64,000 nt of DNA from an uncultured Eggerthellaceae bacterium (GTDB lineage Bacteria; Actinomycetota; Coriobacteriia; Coriobacteriales; Eggerthellaceae): the NCBI GenBank assembly GCA_958454405.1, contig CAUEBO010000007.1, positions 8,620-72,619 on the forward strand, read 5' to 3'. The first letter of the stretch is position 1; every line of letters starts with the position of its first letter. The notes under the pieces are model-generated. The model saw only the letters and a program-made list of their open reading frames with translations. It made no database searches and had not been told where the DNA came from. Shown in pieces: positions 17,201-25,529 of this stretch. The position numbers and the translations under genes were made by a program.

Positions 17201-17805
17201 AGCTGCCGCTCCACTTCGGACGCCACGTCGCGCACCCGCGCGAGATGCGCGTCCATGGCGGCCAGCTTGCGCTCGCTCTTCGCCTTGCGCTGCTTGTGCT
17301 TCAGCACGCCGGCGGCCTCTTCGATGAGGGCGCGGCGATCCTCCGGCTTCGACTGCAGGATGGAGTCCAGGCTGCCCTGGCTGATGATGGAATGCGTGCC
17401 CGTGCCCAGGCCCGAATCGTGCAGGATGTCCAGCACGTCCATGCGCCGCGCCACGGTGCCGTTGATGAGGTACTCGCTCTCGCCGGAGCGGTACATGCGC
17501 CGCGTGATGGCCACTTCGTCGTAGTCCACGGGAAGCGTGCCGTCGGAGTTGTCCAGCACCAGATCCACTTCGGCGATGCCCACCGGCTTGCGGGCAGACG
17601 AGCCGGCGAAGATGACGTCTTCCATGGCTTGGCCGCGCAGATGCTTGGCGTTGCGCTCGCCGAGCACCCACAGCACGGCGTCGGATATGTTCGACTTACC
17701 CGACCCGTTCGGGCCCACCACGGCGGTGATGCCGGGTTCGAGCGCAAGCGAGCTGCGGTCGGCGAACGACTTGAATCCTTTGAGGACGAGCGATTTCAAG
17801 TACAT
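14245..17805 (-). CDS. smc: Chromosome segregation protein SMC
   Basis: A 1186-residue SMC ATPase, full length. The N-terminal Walker A reads GPNGSGKSNISDAV (about 32-45). Two long coiled-coil arms rich in Ala, Glu and Arg flank a hinge at about 500-660. The C-terminal head has LMSGGEKSLTALALLFA (signature) and FYILDEVEAALDDSN (Walker B). It folds and segregates the chromosome with ScpA/ScpB, which are not in the window. It starts six bases after the rnc stop. The nearby parS sites matter because ParB loads SMC at parS in well-studied bacteria. Confidence 0.98.
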   Translation of the reverse strand: MYLKSLVLKGFKSFADRSSLALEPGITAVVGPNGSGKSNISDAVLWVLGERNAKHLRGQAMEDVIFAGSSARKPVGIAEVDLVLDNSDGTLPVDYDEVAITRRMYRSGESEYLINGTVARRMDVLDILHDSGLGTGTHSIISQGSLDSILQSKPEDRRALIEEAAGVLKHKQRKAKSERKLAAMDAHLARVRDVASEVERQLGPLERKAKRARAYQGLAAELAEHSLALAVDDLRTLRRGWDEASSREQALEAELEQRRAAIAQAEARAEELQEKIRRESMDAGELARRHRRASSAVERFDGATLLLHEKRRAAQGYEAELRVTLESNKAKRAQAEADRAQAVEQLEEALRAHGQADASVERLASEQAANAERRRALEHEVEELERAKRSGERAQEQARRELAETQEALASGLAHVKLIEGHGKELELQLERAQSEAASQAEATASAERALAALVETEASARAQVGEALSAREAARAALDEARDAASLLASEIKGLEEMERASVASGPARAWLLDHAGEAALDLEPLSRAVRAPEGSEALVERLLGSDVMALLVEDAGGAQQAASALSSCDQDGEVVLVARDGRGPKELAARLAAAEGAGKALVDELSYPSEAARAVEALLGDVVVCAGIDEAFAAHARDEHGARFASRDGCVVWPSGKVSVGAAAADDEEGVLARARRLEELRARFSAAEAERSAAEASAGAAEEALREAQSASLRLSQELAELRGKTESSRNDSRRLEEKLAAVRREFADIERQRAEAERTVADARPSAEALEQRLASLKRELDEGMERLAEVQDAVVPLRKEAARLRDALSEAKLKAATLVERETYTKRVVDARERDLQTLARSDEEAREALARKVAAQERIEPLLAVFEELVASARRWTRDLEEEAAAAQDSSTGLHAAVNEARAAARAAHDAFDDANARLSAARVDKGRLEVQVDAAVNAIVHDCNMPLDRALALPELEDRGAAEDAAFKLRRRIANMGTINPDAAEEYEQIKERYDYLAAQLADLDGARRSLSKIVHVIDARMKDDFVRTFEAVDANFREIFAVLFPGGSAELSLVDPDDLENTGVEVTAQPRGKRITKMMLMSGGEKSLTALALLFAVYRIRTTPFYILDEVEAALDDSNLRRLVSYLEGLRDTTQLIMITHQRRTMEMADVLFGVSMQADGVTKVVSQKLENALRHAE

Positions 17806-17811
17806 GGGCGG

Positions 17812-18699
17812 CTATCCCTGCTTGCGCTGCTTGGCGCGCTCGCGCTCGTTCTGCTTGCGGGCCTTCTCCTCGGCCCGCGCGGCCGCTTTGGCGGCGGCCT
17901 TCTCGGCCTTGGCCTGCTTGCTCGCCGCCGCGGCGGCGGCCTTCTCGGCCTTGGCCTCCTCGTCCATGCCCAAGCCGAAGAACTCGCCAAGGCGCGCGAG
18001 CGTGCTCTTGGCGGCCTGGCTCTCGGCCTCCTTCTTCGTGCGGCCCGTTCCACGGGCCAGCCCCTGCGTGCCCGCGAACACCTGCGCGACGAACGTGCGG
18101 TCGTGCGGCGGCCCCTGCGTTTCCACGAGCTTGTACGTGGGCGTGATCCCGTCTTCCTGCAGCTTCTCCTGGAGCGCGCTCTTGGGGTTCTCGGGCTCGC
18201 TCGCCATGTCGAAGGACATGCGCGGAATGAGCGTCTGCTCGACGAACGACTGGGCCGCGGCGATTCCGCCGTCCAGGAACAGCGCGGCCACCACGGCCTC
18301 GTACACGTTCTCGAGCGCGGAGTGCAGGCCGCGCTTGCCCGTGCCCGTCTCGGAGGAGCCGAACACGATGATGTCGGCGAACCCGAGCCGATCGGCCACG
18401 TCCGACAGGCTCGCGCCCGACACGAGCGCCACCTTGATGCGCGTGAGCCCGCCCTCGTCCAGGTCGTGGAAGCGATGGAAGGCGATGGCCGCCACGATGG
18501 CGCCCAGGATGCTGTCGCCCAAAAACTCGAGGCGCTCGTAGGAGTACTTGACCGATTTGCCCTCGGTGGCCGAGGGGTGCGTGATGGCGGACAGCAGCAG
18601 CCGCTCGTCTTCGAATCGGTAGTCCAGGATCTCCTGCGCTCTGTTCAGCTTGCGACGCTGCTCGTCGCTCAGCGTCATGGGGTCGTCATGCGATTTCAT
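17812..18699 (-). CDS. rnc: Ribonuclease III with Ala/Lys/Glu-rich tail
   Basis: RNase III, a dsRNA endonuclease that processes rRNA precursors. The catalytic domain has the signature ERLEFLGDSILG, and the dsRNA-binding domain starts near ALQEKLQEDG. About 65 extra residues at the C terminus are Ala/Lys/Glu-rich (AEKAAAKAAARAEEKARKQ), likely helical and RNA-binding or disordered. Start: ATG at 18699 (295 residues) has AAGGA about 12 bases upstream; a GTG at 18729 overlaps the plsX stop as GTGA but has no ribosome binding site. Either is possible. Confidence 0.93.
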   Translation of the reverse strand: MKSHDDPMTLSDEQRRKLNRAQEILDYRFEDERLLLSAITHPSATEGKSVKYSYERLEFLGDSILGAIVAAIAFHRFHDLDEGGLTRIKVALVSGASLSDVADRLGFADIIVFGSSETGTGKRGLHSALENVYEAVVAALFLDGGIAAAQSFVEQTLIPRMSFDMASEPENPKSALQEKLQEDGITPTYKLVETQGPPHDRTFVAQVFAGTQGLARGTGRTKKEAESQAAKSTLARLGEFFGLGMDEEAKAEKAAAAAASKQAKAEKAAAKAAARAEEKARKQNERERAKQRKQG

Positions 18700-18725
18700 G
18701 TGTTCGCCGGTTTCCTTGAAGGGGC

Positions 18726-19760
18726 TCACGCGTTTTGCCGTCCGTCCCCTATTGTAGCTGAGGCGCTGGTGGAAGCCACGGTCTGCGCGATTATTTCAGA
18801 AACGCCCGTCCGCACGATGCCGGCGGCGGTGAGCACGCCGTTCTTCACTGCCAGCGCGCTCGACGAGCCGTGCCCGACGATGCAGGCGCCCTTGACGCCC
18901 AGAAGCGGCGCGCCGCCGTACGTGTCGGGGCTCACCTGCACCATGAGCTGCTTGAGTCCCCCTTTGATGGCAAGCGCCCCCAGCTTCGTGAGCGGCGTGG
19001 CGAGCATGATGTCTTTGAGCGTTTTGAACAGGGTCTTCGATGTGCCCTCGATGGTCTTCAGGCACACGTTGCCGGTGAATCCATCGGTGACGATGACATC
19101 GTAGGTTGCCGCCAAGATGTCGCCGCCCTCGGCGTTGCCGGCGAAGTTCGGCAGGCGCTCGGAAAGCAGGCGATGGGCCTCTTGGGCGAACTGCGAGCCC
19201 TTGGTGTCCTCCTCGCCGATGTTGAGCAACGCCGCGCGCGGATGCTCGATGTGCAGGATCTTCTCGGCGTAAATGGACGCCATCTGGGCGAACTGCACGA
19301 GGTACTCGGGCTTGCAATCGGCGTTCGCGCCGACGTCGCACATGACGACGGGGCGCACGGGCGACGGGATGACCGTTGCCAGCGCCGGGCGCGCAACGCC
19401 TTTCACGCGGCCCATGACGAGCGTCCCGGCGGCAAGGCATGCCCCGGTCGACCCGGCGGAGAAGAAGCCTTGCGCGGCGCCCTCCTTCACCAGGCGGCAG
19501 CCGACGACGATGGACGAGTCCTTCTTGGCGCGCACGGCGTTGGCGGGATGCTCGGCCATGCCGATGACCTCGGCGGCGGCGCGCGCCTCGCACCGCTCGT
19601 GCGCCGCCGCGAACGGCTCGACGACCTCGGCCGGGCCGCACAGGATCACGGACAGGGCCGCATCGGCGGCAAGGGCGTCGGCAACGCCCTCCAGAACCAC
19701 GTCGGGCGCATGGTCGCCCCCCATGGCGTCGACGGCGATGGTTACCTTGTCGTATGGCAT
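18726..19760 (-). CDS. plsX: Phosphate acyltransferase PlsX
   Basis: A 344-residue enzyme that makes acyl-phosphate from acyl-ACP, the donor for PlsY. N terminus: VTIAVDAMGGDHAPDVVLEG; later GSTGACLAAGTLVMGRVKGV and NIGEEDTKG, all typical. RBS GAGG precedes the ATG. Next to rpmF on one side and rnc on the other, the common bacterial order. The partner PlsY gene is at 55014. Confidence 0.97.
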   Translation of the reverse strand: MPYDKVTIAVDAMGGDHAPDVVLEGVADALAADAALSVILCGPAEVVEPFAAAHERCEARAAAEVIGMAEHPANAVRAKKDSSIVVGCRLVKEGAAQGFFSAGSTGACLAAGTLVMGRVKGVARPALATVIPSPVRPVVMCDVGANADCKPEYLVQFAQMASIYAEKILHIEHPRAALLNIGEEDTKGSQFAQEAHRLLSERLPNFAGNAEGGDILAATYDVIVTDGFTGNVCLKTIEGTSKTLFKTLKDIMLATPLTKLGALAIKGGLKQLMVQVSPDTYGGAPLLGVKGACIVGHGSSSALAVKNGVLTAAGIVRTGVSEIIAQTVASTSASATIGDGRQNA

Positions 19761-19791
19761 AGTGAGACCTCACTCTCGCGAACGTTCGGCG

Positions 19792-19950
19792 AGAGGCCTT
19801 GAGGCCCCGATATCGGCACGCGTCCACGCAAGGCGAAGCTCATCTTGCTTGAGGAACGCGCTTTTGCTTGCAGAAGACGGCGTGCAAGGGCGAGATCAGG
19901 GGCGTCAAAGCCTCGCGGCATCGGCGGGGCCCGCCAGCAGGGAGACGGCG
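19792..19950. repeat. Long imperfect palindrome between rpmF and plsX
   Basis: GCCTTGAGGCCCCGAT near 19796-19811 pairs with ATCAGGGGCGTCAAAGC near 19895-19911 (about 14 of 16 positions), and GCACGC near 19816 pairs with GCGTGC near 19879. It resembles the 115-bp family in size and position but lacks its conserved ends, so it is listed separately. Confidence 0.45.
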
Positions 19951-19959
19951 GGACCTACC

Positions 19960-20008
19960 AAAAAAGCCTCCCGGCGCTTCGCGCAAGGCGCGATGTGCGG
20001 GGAGGCTT
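19960..20008 (-). terminator. Rho-independent terminator of rpmF
   Basis: On the - strand AAGCCTCCC pairs with GGGAGGCTT, followed by TTTTTT. It lies 36 bases after the rpmF stop, so rpmF is probably transcribed apart from plsX. Confidence 0.85.
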
Positions 20009-20043
20009 GTCGGTGCGCAGACGTGCATGCGCGGACGAGAGGC

Positions 20044-20223
20044 TTATTCCGTCTCGATGACTTCGCGGTTCTTGTAGAAGCCGCAGTTCGGGCACACGCG
20101 ATGCGGAAGCTTGGCCTCGCCGCACTGCGGGCACACGGAACGCGAAGGCGCCGCGATCTTGTCGTTGGTGCTGCGGCGGGCATGCGTGCGGGCGCGGCCC
20201 ATTTTACGCTTAGGTACTGCCAT
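20044..20223 (-). CDS. rpmF: 50S ribosomal protein L32
   Basis: A 59-residue ribosomal protein: MAVPKRKMGRARTHARRS at the start, then the zinc ribbon CPQCGEAKLPHRVCPNCG with four Cys. It follows a candidate promoter and ends before a strong terminator. In most bacteria a DUF177 (YceD) gene lies directly upstream; here that gene is 17 kb away at 37360. Confidence 0.97.
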   Translation of the reverse strand: MAVPKRKMGRARTHARRSTNDKIAAPSRSVCPQCGEAKLPHRVCPNCGFYKNREVIETE

Positions 20224-20295
20224 GATCTATGCTCCTTCTGTAAGCCGAGCGAATTCCGTCCGCTCGTCCTCGCTTAAGTTTTCACGCGAAACGGT

Positions 20296-20324
20296 ATAGT
20301 ACCAAAGGTTTTATCCTTGCGCAA
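20296..20324 (-). promoter_or_regulatory. Candidate rpmF promoter
   Basis: TTGCGC (20319-20324) and TACTAT (20296-20301) on the - strand with a 17-bp spacer, about 75 bases before the rpmF start. The match to consensus is moderate. Confidence 0.5.
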
Positions 20325-20393
20325 GGCCCCATCAGCGCATTTCGTCGAATGTCACAGGCGCTCCACACGACGGCGAGAAGGCCCGCGGCCGCG

Positions 20394-21722
20394 CTATGCG
20401 GCGTCGGGGCTTCCGCACATCCCCACGAACAGCACGGCGCCCTGCGGGGAGCGCACCTCGTAGAGGAACGGCCGGTCGAGGTTGAATTCGAGCTCGCCCA
20501 CGAGCGTTGGGTCGGGCAGCGCCGACATCTCCATGATGTCCACCTTCGTGTACGCGGCGGCCTCAACGCCGTTCTCGTCCAGGCCGATATGGCTCTCCTG
20601 CAGCACGCTCGACACGCAGGCATCCGCGTCGGAGAGGTTCGAGAAGTCGGCGCGATCGTCGAACGCCGCGGACATGCCCATGCGCTGCAGAGCCGCGATC
20701 AGGCCGTACGAACGATCGAACGAGAACTTGGGCACGCGGTACGTGATGTAGGCCTCGTCCGTGTCCTCGGCCGTGAACGCCTCCTCGAGCGCGGCTGCGT
20801 CGGCCAGCAGGGCGCGCGCGTCGACCCCCTCGGCCGGCAGCACGAACGTCATCTCGCTGCCGTCGGCGAACCCGAGGCTCGCGCGCGTGTAGGCGTCCGT
20901 GGCACGGTACTCCCGCGGCTTGTCGAGACGCTGCTCCATGAAGGAGGCGTCCGCATCGCCTTCTACGGCATGGAACGCGCCCGTCTCGGTGGCGTCGGTT
21001 TCGAAGGGCGAGGCCCATTCGCTTTTGAAGTAGAGGGCGCTCATGAGGGAGAGCAGCATGCCCTCCTGGGTTTCAACCTGCGGCGCGATGGTGCCTTCGG
21101 TGGATTCGGCGATCCAGTTGCCCATGGCCTCGTTCGCGCCGGGCGTGCCGAACCGCGCCGTGTAGAGCGAGGCGCTGAAGTTCTCGACAACCGCATCGAG
21201 GAAGCCCTGCCGGTACTCCGCGCCCTCGCGCAGCCACACCGAGTTCGCCAGCCTGACGTCCGCGCCGCTGCCCGCCATGAGCAGGTTTTGGAGATGCCCG
21301 CACTGCTCGGCCGTCGCCGTCGCGTCGCCCCCGCCGAGCACGGCGCCGATCTCGTCGGCCGTGTCGCCCGCCGCGCCGAGGCGCGTCATGGCGAGCGCGT
21401 AGTACAGGCTGATAGGCGAGTAGTTCTCGTTGGCCTCGCCGGGAGTCGCCGAGCCGTCGTCGCCCGCCAGCACCGCCGCGGCGCTGCGGTAGGAGAACCC
21501 GGAGAGCTCGTCGAGGAAGGCGTCGTCCACCGGGTTTTCCGCGCGCAGCTTCTCCTGCGCCTCGAAGTCGTCGGGGTCGGGCTTCGCCGGATAGCCCGTC
21601 TGCGTCACGCGGGTGGCGCCGTCGAACTCGTCCCCCGACACGGAGCACCCCGCGAGCCCGAGCCCGCAGGCGAGCGCTCCCACGGCGAAAAAGACGATGA
21701 TCTTGCGCAGCGGATGCCCCAT
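20394..21722 (-). CDS. Serpin-family protease inhibitor, lipoprotein
   Basis: A 442-residue serpin, a suicide inhibitor of serine proteases. The signal peptide ends in a lipobox LGLAGC at about residues 20-25, so it is probably anchored outside the cell. The serpin body includes NYSPISLYYALAMTRLGAAG and LMSALYFKSEWASPF. The reactive loop starts at about Glu383: ENGVEAAAYTK then VDIMEM, then SALP. Counting 17 residues from the hinge Glu puts Met399-Ser400 at P1-P1', as in human alpha-1-antitrypsin. P14 is Val where inhibitory serpins usually have Thr or Ser. Start: ATG at 21722 with GGAGGG upstream; a longer frame to 21836 is less likely. It is the first gene of the island. Confidence 0.9.
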   Translation of the reverse strand: MGHPLRKIIVFFAVGALACGLGLAGCSVSGDEFDGATRVTQTGYPAKPDPDDFEAQEKLRAENPVDDAFLDELSGFSYRSAAAVLAGDDGSATPGEANENYSPISLYYALAMTRLGAAGDTADEIGAVLGGGDATATAEQCGHLQNLLMAGSGADVRLANSVWLREGAEYRQGFLDAVVENFSASLYTARFGTPGANEAMGNWIAESTEGTIAPQVETQEGMLLSLMSALYFKSEWASPFETDATETGAFHAVEGDADASFMEQRLDKPREYRATDAYTRASLGFADGSEMTFVLPAEGVDARALLADAAALEEAFTAEDTDEAYITYRVPKFSFDRSYGLIAALQRMGMSAAFDDRADFSNLSDADACVSSVLQESHIGLDENGVEAAAYTKVDIMEMSALPDPTLVGELEFNLDRPFLYEVRSPQGAVLFVGMCGSPDAA

Positions 21723-21956
21723 GGCGTCCCTCCGTTCAACCGGCGCGCGGCGCGCGCGTTTGGCGTCGCGCACCAGTATCGCATAGATCGAACCAGGATT
21801 CGCGCGCGTCCGACGCTCTATGCGACGGCCGCACACCGAGCGTGCGGCCGCGCGGGCGAATGGTGCCGAGCATGGAGCCGCAGCCTTCAGGAGCGTTTGA
21901 ACAGGGGCGCTCTCTTCCGATTACGAGCACGTTGGATCTTCCTCCACAGCCGCTCG

Positions 21957-22113
21957 AAACGCACGGTTTCCGCCGCAATGTTGCGTTCAGCCACGCGCCT
22001 GTTATTTCCACTCGAAGGTGAACTGGGGAAACGCGCGCGCACTGTCTCATCGAGCGCAACCAAGCCCGAAAGGAGCCACCAAAACGCAACATTGCGGCGA
22101 AAACCGTGCGTTT
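21957..22113. repeat. 157-bp element with 31-bp terminal inverted repeats, copy 1
   Basis: Left end 21957-21987 begins AAACGCACGGTTTCCGCCGC; right end 22083-22113 is its complement with one mismatch in 31. The second copy at 34783-34939 has exactly the same length and a recognisably similar interior. MITE-like, with no transposase and no clear target duplication. Confidence 0.8.
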
Positions 22114-22151
22114 GACCCGTCCCCGGGTAGCGGCACAGGTTGGCGCAGTAA

Positions 22152-22266
22152 GTCAGCGAGCCACTCTGGCGCTCGAGATCGTGGGGATGGCGGAGGCGTG
22201 GCGTGCTTTGGTACGCGAGCCTCCGGTATCGCTGCGAGATCGGGCGCTAGAGCAGCCCGCAGCGTC
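22152..22266. repeat. 115-bp structured repeat, copy C
   Basis: Begins GTCAGCGAG and ends CGCAGCGTC like the other two copies. CTCTGGCGCTCGA (22164-22176) pairs with TCGGGCGCTAGAG (22240-22252), CGGAGGC (22191-22197) with GCCTCCG (22219-22225), and GCGTGC with GTACGC around a TTTG loop. It lies just downstream of the ABC exporter stop. Confidence 0.8.
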
Positions 22267-22284
22267 GGCGCGCTCCATCGGCCC

Positions 22285-24150
22285 TCAGGCCGACGGAACG
22301 TGCTTCGCCCCGAACTGCATCTCGTAGTAGCGGGCGTACGTGCCGCCCAGCTCCAGCAGCTCGTCGTGGGTGCCCTGCTCCACCACGACGCCGTCCTCCA
22401 CCACGGCGATGAGGTCGGCGCTGCGGATGGTGGACAGGCGGTGCGCGATGACGAGCGTGGTGCGACCTTCGGAGAGCCGCTCCAGCGACGCCTGGATGGC
22501 CCGCTCGCTCTCGTTGTCGAGCGCGCTCGTGGCCTCGTCCAAGATGAGGATGCGCGGGTTGCGCAAGAACACGCGCGCGATGGCGATGCGCTGCTTCTGC
22601 CCGCCCGACAGCCGCGCGCCGCGCTCGCCCACGAACGTGTCGTAGCCGTCCGGCAGCCCCATGACGAACTCGTGGATGTTCGCGGCCCGCGCCGCCTCCA
22701 CGATCTCGGCGTCCGTGGCGTCGGGCTTGCCGTAGGCGATGTTCTCGCGCACGGTGCCTCCGAACAGGTACACGTCCTGCTGCACGATGCCGATGGCCTC
22801 GCGCAGCGTTTCCACCGTCACGTCGCGCACGTCGATGCCGTCGATCTCCACCGCGCCCGAACTCGGATCGTAGAAGCGCGGAAGCAGCGAGCACGTGGTG
22901 GTCTTGCCGCCGCCCGACGGCCCCACGAGCGCCACGGTCGTCCCCGCCGGTATGGCCAGGTCCAAGCCGCGCAGCACCTCGTGCTCTCCGTCGTAGCTGA
23001 AGCGCACGTCGCGGTAGCGCACTTCCCCGCGCACACGGCCGTCCGCCTGCCCGCGCCCGACCTCGGCCGCGGCCAGCGACAGCGCCCCGGGGCGGTTGCG
23101 CACGTCGGGCCGCACGGCCAGCACCTCCATGAAGCGGCGGAAACCCGCGTAGCCCTTCTGGAACTGCTCGGTGAAGTTGATGAGCTGCTCGATGGGCGAC
23201 AGGAAGATGCCGATGTACAGGGCGTAGATGGCCAGTTCGGTGACGGCCAGGCCGCCCGTGGCCACGAAGTAGCCGCCGCCCACGATGGTCACGGTGTACA
23301 GCACGCCCGTGAACACCGAGTTCACCGCATGGAACGCGCCCATGAACCGATACGAGCTCTCCTTGGTGTCCACGAAGCGCTCGTTCGTGCGGCCGAACTT
23401 CCCTATCTCCACGCCCTCGTTGCCGAACGACTTCACCACGCGGATGCCGCCGAGCGAATCCTGCAGGCGCGCGTTGATGTCGGCCATCTTCTTGCGGTTC
23501 TCCGTGAAGATGACGCGCTTCTTGTAGTTGCGCCAGAACGCATAGGCCGCCATGACCGCCGTGGCCGCCAGCATGATGGCCGTGAGCGGCACGTTGATCA
23601 TGAACAGCAGCACGAAGGAGCCCACGATCTTCAGGATGCAGATGAACAGGTTCTCCGGCCCGTGGTGCGCCAGCTCCGAGATGTCGAACAGATCGGTCAA
23701 GAGCTTGCTCATCATCTCGCCGGTGTTGTTGCGGTCATAGTAGGAGAAGCTCAGGCGCTGGTACTGCTTGAACAGGTCCATGCGCATGTCGGCCTCCATG
23801 CGCGCGCCCATGATGTGGCCCCACGCCGTGATGAAGTACTGGCAGGCCGTGCGCAGGGCGTACAGCAACGCGAACCCGAGCGTTATCCAGCCGAGCGTCG
23901 ACAGGATCACCTCGGGCGCCTCCAGGAAGAACTCCTTGGTGAAGAAGCTCAGGAACTGCGGGAAAGCCAGATCGACCGCCGCGAGCACCGAGGCGCACAC
24001 GAGGTCGAAGAAGAACAGGAACTTGTAGGGCTTGTAATAGGTGATGAAGCGCGCGAACACGTCGCGCGCCGACACGCGGGGCTCGTCGGCCGAGGGGGCC
24101 GATGCGGCCCGGGTTTGGGTTGATGAGGTTCGTTTCGTTTCCATGCCCAT
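22285..24150 (-). CDS. ABC exporter, fused TMD-NBD (type IV, MsbA-like)
   Basis: A 621-residue half-transporter. The membrane domain has six helices over about 35-330 (ITYYKPYKFLFFFDLVCA at the start). In the ATPase domain Walker A is GPSGGGKTT, the signature LSGGQKQR, and Walker B ILILDEATSAL with ALDNESERAIQ following. It probably works as a homodimer exporting a lipid, drug or peptide. Start: ATG at 24150 or 24144; both have only a weak upstream site. It stands alone between the serpin and the CLC pair. Confidence 0.92.
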   Translation of the reverse strand: MGMETKRTSSTQTRAASAPSADEPRVSARDVFARFITYYKPYKFLFFFDLVCASVLAAVDLAFPQFLSFFTKEFFLEAPEVILSTLGWITLGFALLYALRTACQYFITAWGHIMGARMEADMRMDLFKQYQRLSFSYYDRNNTGEMMSKLLTDLFDISELAHHGPENLFICILKIVGSFVLLFMINVPLTAIMLAATAVMAAYAFWRNYKKRVIFTENRKKMADINARLQDSLGGIRVVKSFGNEGVEIGKFGRTNERFVDTKESSYRFMGAFHAVNSVFTGVLYTVTIVGGGYFVATGGLAVTELAIYALYIGIFLSPIEQLINFTEQFQKGYAGFRRFMEVLAVRPDVRNRPGALSLAAAEVGRGQADGRVRGEVRYRDVRFSYDGEHEVLRGLDLAIPAGTTVALVGPSGGGKTTTCSLLPRFYDPSSGAVEIDGIDVRDVTVETLREAIGIVQQDVYLFGGTVRENIAYGKPDATDAEIVEAARAANIHEFVMGLPDGYDTFVGERGARLSGGQKQRIAIARVFLRNPRILILDEATSALDNESERAIQASLERLSEGRTTLVIAHRLSTIRSADLIAVVEDGVVVEQGTHDELLELGGTYARYYEMQFGAKHVPSA

Positions 24151-24182
24151 TATTGTACGCCTACCTTCCCTTTCCGCGCGCC

Positions 24183-25529
24183 TCATCCTTGGGGCGCATC
24201 GGGTTCGTCGCTCTCGTTGCGTTCGCCGCGCGCGCCATGCCGGATAGGCGGTTCGTCCTTGGCCTCTGCCCCATCCTTGGCGCGGCGGCCTTTGCGGCGC
24301 TTGCGGTCCTTGAGGGCCGTGACGCCGCGGCCGAACATGCCCACGTCCGCGCTGAGCAGGTAGGCGGGCAGCACGGCGAGCGCGGCCCACGGGGCGGCGG
24401 CCCAGCCGAACGCCTCCGCCGACAGCAGCACCGCGGCCAGCGGGCAGCGCGCGGCGGCCGCGAAGAATGCCGAGGCGCCCATGGCCGCCGCGAACGAGGG
24501 TGCGGCGCCCAGAGGCCCCGCGCACGTGGCCCCCAGAAGCGCGCCTACGCTGAGCGCCGGCATCACCTCGCCGCCCTTGAAGCCGACGCCGAGGGTGAGC
24601 GCCGTGAGCAGCGCCTTCACGGCGAAGTCGAAGGTTCCCGCATTCCCGGAGAAGGCGCCGTCCAGAAGCGCGAGCCCCGAGCCCTCGAAGCGCTGCCACC
24701 CGAACGCAAGCACGAGCGCGCACAAAAGCGCGCCGCCCGCGGCCGCCACGAACGCGGGGTGGGCGCGCGCCCGGCAAAACGTCCGACGGAGCGCGCGCAG
24801 CGACCAGCCGAACGCGGTGCCGGCCGCGGCGCTCGCCACGCCCACGAGCACGCAGAGCGCGCCCGCGCTCCACGACGCGTCCGGGATGGCCGCCTCGGGA
24901 AGCGCGTAGCCGCTGGAAAGCGGCAGGGCGACGAGCCATGCGGCGAAGGAGGCCGCGAGCACGGCCGGCAGGCGGCGCGCGACGGCGCCGTCGAAGCGCA
25001 CGAGCTCGAGCGCGAACGCCGCGCCGGCGAGCGGAGCCGCGAACAGGGCCGAGAACGCGGCCGCCATGCCGCACGCCGCCGTCCAGCCGCGACGGGCCTC
25101 GCCCGTCTCGCGCCCTGCGATCGGCTCCACGCGCACGAGCCTGCCCAGCCCCGACGCGGCCGAGGAGGACATGGCGAGCGCCGTGGCTGTGGCCCCCGCC
25201 GATCCGCCGCCGAGCACCGTGAGGAACGTGCAGGCCAGCGCCGCGGGCGCGAGGGCCAGCGGCACGGGGTCGTCGTCGCGCACGTCCTCCACCACCGATC
25301 CGGGCTGGGCGCCCAGCGGCAGCCGCAGCAGCCGGAACATCCCGATGGAAGCCGCGCCCAGAACCGGCAGGGCGAAGACGAGGTAGGGAAAGCGCGCGGA
25401 AAGCGCGGAGGCCGCCGCCAGCGCGAGGGTGGCCAAGGCGGCCGCGAGCGCCCCGGCCGCGCCGACGGCGAGGGCGAACGCGGCGTGCCTTGCCAGCTGC
25501 CCGGTCAGGCGGGCCGCAGCGCGCCTCAC
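24183..25529 (-). CDS. CLC-type (CLC-F-like) transporter, degenerate paralog
   Basis: A 448-residue membrane protein of the CLC family with about ten to twelve helices. The second-half motif GFKGGEVMPALSVGALLG resembles the GGEVTP motif of fluoride-exporting CLC-F. The first-half motif reads GGGSAGATATALAMS: the K/R-E of the GKE/GRE motif, kept in the neighbour, is lost. The C terminus is a charged tail (KDRKRRKGRRAKDGAEAKDE). Start: GTG at 25529 overlaps the stop of the preceding paralog as GTGA, with GGAAG upstream. Family membership is firm; fluoride as substrate is inference. Confidence 0.82.
   Translation of the reverse strand: MRRAAARLTGQLARHAAFALAVGAAGALAAALATLALAAASALSARFPYLVFALPVLGAASIGMFRLLRLPLGAQPGSVVEDVRDDDPVPLALAPAALACTFLTVLGGGSAGATATALAMSSSAASGLGRLVRVEPIAGRETGEARRGWTAACGMAAAFSALFAAPLAGAAFALELVRFDGAVARRLPAVLAASFAAWLVALPLSSGYALPEAAIPDASWSAGALCVLVGVASAAAGTAFGWSLRALRRTFCRARAHPAFVAAAGGALLCALVLAFGWQRFEGSGLALLDGAFSGNAGTFDFAVKALLTALTLGVGFKGGEVMPALSVGALLGATCAGPLGAAPSFAAAMGASAFFAAAARCPLAAVLLSAEAFGWAAAPWAALAVLPAYLLSADVGMFGRGVTALKDRKRRKGRRAKDGAEAKDEPPIRHGARGERNESDEPDAPQG

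Larger units (their letters stand above)
21723..22284. other. 562-bp gap with two repeat elements
   Basis: Upstream of the serpin and downstream of the ABC exporter. It contains a 157-bp element with 31-bp terminal inverted repeats (21957-22113) and a 115-bp structured repeat (22152-22266). No convincing gene; short frames here are read from the repeats. Confidence 0.7.

Noticed and set aside
14254..19104. Open frame of over 1600 codons on the + strand opposite smc, rnc and plsX
   Set aside because: Same artefact of base composition; it spans three well-supported genes and has no recognisable domain.
20277..20292. A parS-like sequence in the rpmF promoter (TTTTCACGCGAAACG)
   Set aside because: Only about 12 of 16 positions match and the central ACGT is changed, so ParB binding is unlikely.
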